10,335 nt of DNA, from NCBI GenBank assembly GCA_035532275.1, contig DATKRG010000125.1, forward strand, positions 1 through 10,335. The letters are read 5' to 3'. This document shows positions 6,235 to 10,335 of the stretch, one piece after another (within the stretch, counting starts at the first letter, position 1; each line of letters opens with the position of its first letter). Origin of the DNA: UBA9676 sp035532275. Lineage in GTDB: Bacteria; Actinomycetota; Actinomycetes; Streptosporangiales; Streptosporangiaceae. The translations under genes were made by a program, and so were the position numbers. The notes below the pieces were generated by a model. That model saw only the letters and a list, made by a program, of their open reading frames with translations. It was not told where the DNA came from and did no database searches.

Positions 6235-7202
6235 CCGGCACGATCCTGGCCCGGCTGCTGTCCTGGCGGGAGGCGAACAACGAGTGCCGCCGCGCCGCCG
6301 CCGAGTGGACGGCGCTGCGTGACGGCCCGCTGCGCCAGGTGGGCCGGGACCTGCCCGCCAAGGAGATGCGGCACTTGCAGCACACGGTGTACCGGATCAA
6401 CTCCCTGGTGTTCCTGTACGCCCATCTGCGCCGGGCCGGGCACAGCACCGAGCTTGGCGTCCTGCTCGGCGCGATCACCCACCTGCTGGACTACGCGTAC
6501 GACCACCGGCGGCTCAGCGCGGCGGACCTGCGTGCCATGGAGGAGGTGGTCATCGCCCACCGCCGCCCGGATCCGCACGACGATCTGCAGGCCGCCCTGT
6601 CGGTGCTGGCGGAGCGGGCGTGGGGCCTCGTGGCCGACCCGGCGTCGGTCCGCACCCGGCTGGCCGACATGCTCGTGACCCAGCGCCGGTCGCTCGCGCA
6701 GTCCGCTGGCCAGCCCATGCCCGCCGGCCAGCTTCAGCAGGTCACCTGGGACAAGGGCCATCACTCGCTCTGCCTGTATTTCGCCGCGGTCAACCCGGAT
6801 TTCAGCGTCGGCGAGGCCCGCGCACTTCGCTCGTTCGGCGCCTATATGCAGTACATGGACGACCTCGAAGACCTCTACGAGGACCGCGCCGAAGGCCGCC
6901 AGTCGCCAGTCGCCAGGACGCTGGCGGGCCTGCCCAAGGCCACCCGGCTGTTCCGGGCCGCACGGCAGGACCTGGCCTCCTACTACGGAGGTGACCGCGG
7001 ACGGTACAACTACGGCGTCTTCATCGCCTGGCTGGCGCTCTTCCACGTGGGCATCCTCACGGCCGCGGTGATCCGGGAGGTGACCCTGCTGCTGCCGCTG
7101 CGGGCGCAGCGCGGCCTCGACCGGTGCCAGCAGTGGCTGGCCGGCCGGGTCCCGTTCTTCCAGGTGGCGCCGCTGAGCGTGGTCCGCGGCAGGCCGCGGT
7201 GA
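6231..7202 (+). CDS. Divergent class I isoprenoid synthase-like protein C
   Basis: The 323-aa protein aligns with A and B, but its first motif is LLDYAYDH (D87, D91), keeping only a DxxxD spacing instead of DDLLDE. The second motif is intact: YMDDLEDLYED (D210, D211, D214, D218). The conserved lysine is present in WDKGHH (K175). DxxxD motifs resemble squalene/phytoene synthase-type head-to-head enzymes, but nothing else ties it firmly to that family. A C-terminal hydrophobic stretch (about residues 262-290) could bind the membrane or form a dimer interface. It starts with GTG inside the stop of B (GTGA), which suggests near-equal synthesis of B and C and possibly a B-C complex (inference). 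Its last base is the A of the UbiA start. Alternatively it is a catalytically reduced regulatory subunit. Confidence 0.7.
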   Translation: MTGTILARLLSWREANNECRRAAAEWTALRDGPLRQVGRDLPAKEMRHLQHTVYRINSLVFLYAHLRRAGHSTELGVLLGAITHLLDYAYDHRRLSAADLRAMEEVVIAHRRPDPHDDLQAALSVLAERAWGLVADPASVRTRLADMLVTQRRSLAQSAGQPMPAGQLQQVTWDKGHHSLCLYFAAVNPDFSVGEARALRSFGAYMQYMDDLEDLYEDRAEGRQSPVARTLAGLPKATRLFRAARQDLASYYGGDRGRYNYGVFIAWLALFHVGILTAAVIREVTLLLPLRAQRGLDRCQQWLAGRVPFFQVAPLSVVRGRPR

Positions 7203-8248
7203 TGAGCGCCGCCGGGGACTACCTCACCCTCTCCCGCCTGCCGGTGGCGATCGTGACGTCGGTCTGCTTCGTCCTGGGCGGGCTGGCGGCCCCCCATCAC
7301 CCGCTCGCGGCGCTGGTCGTGCTGGGCCTGGCGGGCATCCTCCAGCAGGCGTTCGCCTGCCACATCAACGACATCGCCGACTACGAAGCCGACCGGCGCA
7401 ATCCCGGCCGCCGGCCCAGCCCGCTGGTCACCGGCGCGGTCACCCTCCCCCGCATCACCTTCTGGGCGGTCACCGAATCGGTGATCCTCACCTGTGCGGC
7501 CGTGGCCGCGGTCCGGCCCTGGCCCGCCCTGGCCGGCTTCGTGATCGTGATCATGATGACGGCCTGGGTCAACTCCTTCCAGAAGACGTCCAGGTTCGTA
7601 TCGCCACTGGTGACCGACGTCATCTTCGGACTGGCCATCGCGCTCCCGCTGCCGCTGTCCGCCTGGGCACTCAGCGGCCACCTGGCCCCCGTCCCGCTGT
7701 GGCTCGGGGCCGCCTGGATGTTCCAGATGGTCATGATGAACACCACCACCGGGAATCTGAAGGACCTCGAGCACGACCGGGCATCGGGGGCCCGGACGAC
7801 CGCGCTGGTGCTGGGTGTCCGGCAGGTAGCGGGCCGGTTCGTGCTCACCCGCCGCTACCTGGCCTTCGTCCTGGCCGCCCAGGGCGCCTCGGTGGCGTGC
7901 CTGGCGGCGGCGTGCGCGATCGCGGCCCGCTCAGCTGTCCAGCAGGCGCTGGCGGCGGCCGCCCTGCTCATCGCGCTCGCCTCGACGGCGGGCCTGGCCA
8001 GGCAGCTCAGGCCAGCCAGTCAGCGGCCCCGTGGGCCGGCCGCCCGGTCGCGGCTCACCGGCCTGCCGGCCACCTGGGGACATGACGCCGGGCCGGTGCT
8101 CGGCAACCTGGTGGCCTTCCTGCTGGCCGCCGCCGCCAGCATCTCCGCCAGCGGCGTGGGCTGGTTCGCCCTGGTGATCGGCGGGTGGACCGCGCTCGTC
8201 TTCGCCATCCGCGCGCTCAGGGCGGTGACACCGGGCCGGCTGGCCTAG
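7202..8248 (+). CDS. UbiA-family membrane prenyltransferase
   Basis: The 348-aa protein has multiple membrane helices. It carries both UbiA active-site motifs: HINDIADYEAD (N56, D57, D60, D64) in the first cytosolic loop and GNLKDLEHDRASGART (D188, D192) in the second. RRNPGRRPSPLVTG after motif 1 is typical of the family. UbiA enzymes transfer a prenyl group from a diphosphate to an aromatic, glycerol or sugar-phosphate acceptor, and some act as terpene cyclases. Both motifs are intact, so it should be active; the acceptor is unknown. A long Arg/Pro-rich loop (about residues 265-290, QLRPASQRPRGPAARSRL) separates late helices and is unusual in size. ATG 7202 shares its A with the TGA of protein C. 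GTG 7199, immediately upstream, is an alternative. This is the last gene of the operon. Confidence 0.9.
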   Translation: MSAAGDYLTLSRLPVAIVTSVCFVLGGLAAPHHPLAALVVLGLAGILQQAFACHINDIADYEADRRNPGRRPSPLVTGAVTLPRITFWAVTESVILTCAAVAAVRPWPALAGFVIVIMMTAWVNSFQKTSRFVSPLVTDVIFGLAIALPLPLSAWALSGHLAPVPLWLGAAWMFQMVMMNTTTGNLKDLEHDRASGARTTALVLGVRQVAGRFVLTRRYLAFVLAAQGASVACLAAACAIAARSAVQQALAAAALLIALASTAGLARQLRPASQRPRGPAARSRLTGLPATWGHDAGPVLGNLVAFLLAAAASISASGVGWFALVIGGWTALVFAIRALRAVTPGRLA

Positions 8249-8342
8249 CACTGGGCTTTCCGCGCTGGCTCCGGGCGTTGGCGTGCGAACCTGGGCGGGC
8301 GTGACAACCGGATACCGCGCTGGCCGCCTCCAGTAGGTGTGA
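8249..8342. other. Junction between isoprenoid operon and sigma-factor remnant
   Basis: This 94-bp stretch has no gene. In the frame of the downstream sigma remnant it contains TAG (8334-8336) and TGA (8340-8342), and the sigma homology stops exactly there. CCGCGCTGGC occurs twice (8260-8269 and 8315-8324). No convincing terminator for the upstream operon was seen, so read-through into 8343-9841 is possible. Confidence 0.4.
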
Positions 8343-8702
8343 CTGGTCCGCGAGTTCGTGCACGAGCGGCGGTCCGGCTGGGCGAAGCGGGTGAGCCTGA
8401 GCGGCGGGGTGAGCGACTCCCCGGCCGCAGCCGTGGACCACGACGCCGCGCTCGACCTGCGGGCGGCGGTCGCCGCGTTGCCGGCCCGCCAGCGCGCCAC
8501 CCTGGTGCTGCGTTTCTACTGCGACCTGGACGTCGATCAGTCCGCGCAGGTCCTGGGCTGCTCACCGGGGACAGTGAAAAGCCAGACTTCCCGAGCGCTG
8601 AACGCGCTTCGCCAGGCACTTGAGCCCGTGCCCGCCGGCGAGCCTGGCGGCCGGCCAGGAGCGGAGCGGCACCGCCGCAGCTACGGAGGAGCCGGAACAT
8701 GA
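8343..8702 (+). pseudogene. SigE-family RNA polymerase sigma factor, region 2 deleted
   Basis: Homology begins at 8343 with LVREFVHERRSGWAKRVSL, the stretch joining regions 2 and 4 in SigE-family ECF sigma factors (usually about 160-180 aa). A complete sigma region 4 follows: LDLRAAVAALPARQRATLVLRF, then a helix-turn-helix AQVLGCSPGTVKSQTSRALN. TGA 8340-8342 and TAG 8334-8336 lie just before it, and sigma region 2, which binds core polymerase and the -10 element, is absent. The only canonical start is GTG 8358, without a clear Shine-Dalgarno, giving 114 aa. I favour a decayed remnant. A free region-4 DNA-binding protein is the alternative, since the reading frame stays open and ends in an ATGA overlap with its partner gene. 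Confidence 0.6.
8685..8690 (+). promoter_or_regulatory. Ribosome binding site for the membrane-anchored partner protein
   Basis: GGAGGA lies 8 nt before ATG 8699, an almost ideal arrangement. It confirms that start even though the ATG overlaps the stop codon of the sigma remnant. Confidence 0.7.
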
Positions 8703-9841
8703 TTGAGTCACAGCTCCGTGCGCTGTACGAGCAGACCGCCGGCAGTGAGCCACCGCCGTCGCTGGTGGATCCCGTGCTGGCCCGCCAGCGCGGCCGCACC
8801 CGCTACCGCTGGCGCCGGGCCGGCATCGCCAGCGCACCGGTCCTCGCGGCTGCCGCGGTCGCCGCCGTGATCCTCGCCACCGGGGCCGCTCCCCCCATCC
8901 CGGGCCTGGGCGGGGCGGCCCCTTCAGCCAGCAGAACCCCGGTGGCTGGCCGATCCCAGCCACCGGGGTACCCGGCCCGCGCGCCCCGGCGGTTCAACCC
9001 GCTCATCCCGTACGCCTCGTTCGGCTGGCTGCCAGCCGGGCTGTCGCTGCTGTCGGGCGGCACCGGCCGGGCACAGATGTACCTGACCGCCGGGCCGGAG
9101 CCTGGCCACTCCACGCTGGCGCTCACCGTCTACTCCGCGGACCGCTGCCAGCTCACACATGCGCAGCTGTCCTGTGCAGCCAGCGCCTCCGGGGGGCAGA
9201 CAGCACAGATCACCGGCAACGCTCCCGCCATCCACGGGCACCGCGCGTACTGGGCTGACGGGTACCTGGCCTGGCAGTACGCCCGGCACGGCTGGGCCTG
9301 GCTGAGTCTGCCGGCCCGGGCGGGCTCCCAGCAGCGGCGCATCGCGGCCGAGGTCGCTGACCACGTCCGGTACGGCCTGGCCACCGTGCCCTTGCTCACG
9401 TTCCCGGCGCAGCTGACCGGTGTGCCACGCAGCTGGCAGGTCAGCAGGGTGCGTTTCGTGCAGCACGCGGGGGTGCTCCGCGCCAGCCAGTACGCGCTGA
9501 CCGCGGGTCCAGCCGTCCTGAGCGCGGGCAGCGGCGAGTTCCGCCCGGGCCTGCCCTTCCTCACCACGGACCCAGCCACCGCGCATGGCTCCTGCTACTT
9601 CTACCCGCACGGGCAGTCCACCCGCGAGGTCATCAACGGCTTCCGGGTGACCGTCAACCGCTTCCCCGCGCGCCACGGCAGCCCGCCCGAGCAGCAGCTC
9701 TGCGCCGCCAGCGCGGACGGGCTGGCGGTGTTCATCGCCGAGATCGGCGGCCATCCCGCCATCGGCGTGGCAGCCGTGTTCGAGCATCTGTTGCTGCTCG
9801 GCACGCACTCGGTGGACTGGACGCGGGCACCGATCGGCTGA
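8699..9841 (+). CDS. Membrane-anchored protein paired with the SigE-type sigma factor (putative anti-sigma-like or sensor)
   Basis: The 380-aa protein has a short cytosolic N-terminus (residues 1-40: MIESQLRALYEQTAGSEPPP, then a basic RTRYRWRR). One transmembrane helix follows at about 42-61 (GIASAPVLAAAAVAAVILAT), with a Pro/Ala linker and a large exported domain. The exported part contains all four cysteines (C150, C159, C299, C335), which suggests two disulfides. Genes of this shape commonly follow SigE-family sigma genes in actinomycetes, and the short N-terminus is where sigma binding would occur. I see no zinc-binding HxxxCxxC anti-sigma motif, so the role is inferred from position. It may be left without a working partner because the sigma gene lacks region 2. 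The start has a strong GGAGGA; the stop sits in the loop of the hairpin at 9821-9854. Confidence 0.7.
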   Translation: MIESQLRALYEQTAGSEPPPSLVDPVLARQRGRTRYRWRRAGIASAPVLAAAAVAAVILATGAAPPIPGLGGAAPSASRTPVAGRSQPPGYPARAPRRFNPLIPYASFGWLPAGLSLLSGGTGRAQMYLTAGPEPGHSTLALTVYSADRCQLTHAQLSCAASASGGQTAQITGNAPAIHGHRAYWADGYLAWQYARHGWAWLSLPARAGSQQRRIAAEVADHVRYGLATVPLLTFPAQLTGVPRSWQVSRVRFVQHAGVLRASQYALTAGPAVLSAGSGEFRPGLPFLTTDPATAHGSCYFYPHGQSTREVINGFRVTVNRFPARHGSPPEQQLCAASADGLAVFIAEIGGHPAIGVAAVFEHLLLLGTHSVDWTRAPIG

Positions 9842-9854
9842 CCGGTGCCCGCGT
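9821..9854 (+). terminator. Strong 12-bp hairpin across the stop codon
   Basis: ACGCGGGCACCG (9821-9832) is perfectly complementary to CGGTGCCCGCGT (9843-9854), with a 10-nt loop that contains the end of the stop codon (TGA 9839-9841). The very stable GC-rich stem without a long T-run is typical of actinomycete terminators. Confidence 0.7.
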
Positions 9855-9896
9855 GTTCGGAAATGCCCGTGGACCGGCTGGAGGGGACGCTACGGA

Positions 9897-9917
9897 GTGT
9901 CGACGACACGCCGTGTC
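9897..9917. promoter_or_regulatory. Three GACAC/GTGTC motifs at 8-bp steps (WhiA-type site candidate)
   Basis: GTGTC at 9897, GACAC at 9905 and GTGTC at 9913 begin exactly 8 bp apart. The first two form a perfect 13-bp dyad (GTGTCG-A-CGACAC). GACAC is the known recognition motif of the sporulation regulator WhiA in Streptomyces. The site lies about 80-100 bp upstream of the small ORF at 9997. Single copies of a 5-mer mean nothing, but three in 21 bp is notable. Confidence 0.35.
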
Positions 9918-9919
9918 AC

Positions 9920-9953
9920 CTGGGGATCCCAGATATTGGGACAGAAAGTGGGA
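9920..9953. promoter_or_regulatory. Overlapping CTGGG/TGGGA inverted repeats
   Basis: CTGGG-GAT-CCCAG (9920-9932) is followed by TCCCA-GATAT-TGGGA (9927-9941), and a further TGGGA occurs at 9949-9953. The two dyads share the central TCCCA arm, so they could form alternative structures or a multi-site operator. They lie between the GACAC cluster and the ribosome binding site of the next ORF. Confidence 0.3.
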
Positions 9954-9996
9954 GCATCAGCGCTGTAGAGGACATTCCAGAAAGGAAGTCACGCCG

Positions 9997-10086
9997 ATGC
10001 TCCCGGTTTGGACGCTACCAGAGCCGCCGGCTGCCCCGCTGGCCGTCGCGCGGCGTTGCCTCGCCGTCCGTGACAAGCACCCTTGA
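9997..10086 (+). CDS. Putative 29-aa peptide
   Basis: ATG 9997 is preceded by AAGGAAG (9982-9988) with 8-nt spacing. The peptide starts MLPVWTLPEPPAAPL and ends VRDKHP. It is Pro/Ala-rich and has no recognised family. An upstream in-frame ATG at 9853 exists, but it overlaps the terminator hairpin and lacks a good site, so I prefer 9997. Its stop overlaps a TTG start of the next gene (TTGA), so it may be a small leader controlling translation of the 81-aa protein, or a small protein in its own right. Confidence 0.45.
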   Translation: MLPVWTLPEPPAAPLAVARRCLAVRDKHP

Positions 10087-10328
10087 ACGGCCGGACCGCT
10101 GTGGACCTGCCGTCTGTCACCTCCGAGCGGCTCCGCCGCGCGCTGTGGCGCAGCTTCCTGCGCTACGGCATCGCCGAGGAGCTGGACTCCGCCGTCCAGG
10201 CGGCCATGAACGTGTTCGGGCCGGTGCTGGAGGCGAAGGACGCGGAGATCGTCCGGCTGCGCACGGCACTGGGCCGGGTGAAGCCGGCCGCCCGCCGGTC
10301 ACGGGCCAGGTCCGCCCGGGCGAGCTGA
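10083..10328 (+). CDS. Small hypothetical protein with C-terminal coiled-coil and basic tail
   Basis: I do not recognise the 81-aa product. The middle is helical (SERLRRALWRSFLRYGIAEEL). Residues about 47-65 (PVLEAKDAEIVRLRTAL) have heptad-like spacing suggestive of a short coiled coil. The tail (residues 66-79) is rich in Arg/Lys and could bind nucleic acid. TTG 10083 overlaps the preceding stop (TTGA); GTG 10101, giving a product beginning MDLPSVTSERL, is an alternative start. The third positions are GC-rich, which supports real coding. It may dimerise. A role in developmental or accessory-element biology is only a guess from the upstream GACAC motifs. Confidence 0.55.
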   Translation: MNGRTAVDLPSVTSERLRRALWRSFLRYGIAEELDSAVQAAMNVFGPVLEAKDAEIVRLRTALGRVKPAARRSRARSARAS

Positions 10329-10335
10329 CCCGGCC

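Noticed and set aside
6114..7046. Long minus-strand open frame opposite isoprenoid protein C
   Set aside because: Shadow of a motif-bearing + strand gene; no ribosome binding site or recognisable domain.
7010..7774. Minus-strand open frame rich in His/Asp/Gly opposite UbiA
   Set aside because: Composition is the complement of membrane-protein codons; no metal-binding pattern with regular spacing.
8260..8324. CCGCGCTGGC direct repeat (8260-8269, 8315-8324) as possible target-site duplication or attachment site
   Set aside because: Ten GC-rich bases 45 bp apart are easily found by chance here; no integrase or inverted ends nearby.
1..10335. CRISPR array, tRNA, rRNA, transposase or IS ends
   Set aside because: No regularly spaced repeats, no cloverleaf-like or CCA-ended sequence, no transposase motifs and no long terminal inverted repeats were seen.

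Overview
The window comes from a high-GC actinomycete. Coding strands are very rich in G/C at third positions. GTG starts are common, genes overlap at stop/start junctions (ATGA, GTGA, TTGA), a SigE-type sigma-factor C-terminus is present, and only one TTA leucine codon was seen in the coding frames. All genes called lie on the + strand. The genus cannot be fixed from the sequence; a filamentous family such as Streptosporangiaceae or Streptomycetaceae would fit.

Layout. (1) 1-1023 is the C-terminal part of an FAD-linked, berberine-bridge-type oxidoreductase cut by the window edge. (2) 1024-1593 is mostly non-coding. It holds a 61-codon remnant resembling the C-terminus of the isoprenylcysteine methyltransferase family (1227-1412), two dyad structures, and an AT-richer promoter region. 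(3) 1594-8248 is the main feature: a compact seven-gene operon with every junction overlapping. The order is class I isoprenoid synthase-like protein A, a PlsC/hemolysin-type acyltransferase variant, an unrecognised 291-aa protein, a family 2 glycosyltransferase, class I isoprenoid synthase-like protein B, a divergent class I protein C, and a UbiA-family membrane prenyltransferase. (4) 8343-8702 is a SigE-family sigma factor that has lost region 2, followed with an ATGA overlap by an apparently intact membrane-anchored partner (8699-9841) ending in a strong 12-bp hairpin. (5) 9842-10335 is a promoter region carrying three GACAC/GTGTC motifs 8 bp apart, then a 29-aa ORF coupled to an 81-aa hypothetical protein.

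How the genes may work together (inference). Three soluble isoprenoid synthase-like proteins would build or rearrange an isoprenoid chain. UbiA would transfer it to an acceptor in the membrane. The glycosyltransferase and acyltransferase would decorate the product. The likely output is a prenylated glycolipid-like or terpenoid metabolite that I cannot match to a known pathway. The operon has no regulator, transporter or P450 of its own. Its first gene carries the only TTA codon seen, which would make it a candidate for bldA-type developmental control. This operon is the best candidate in the window for an undescribed system.
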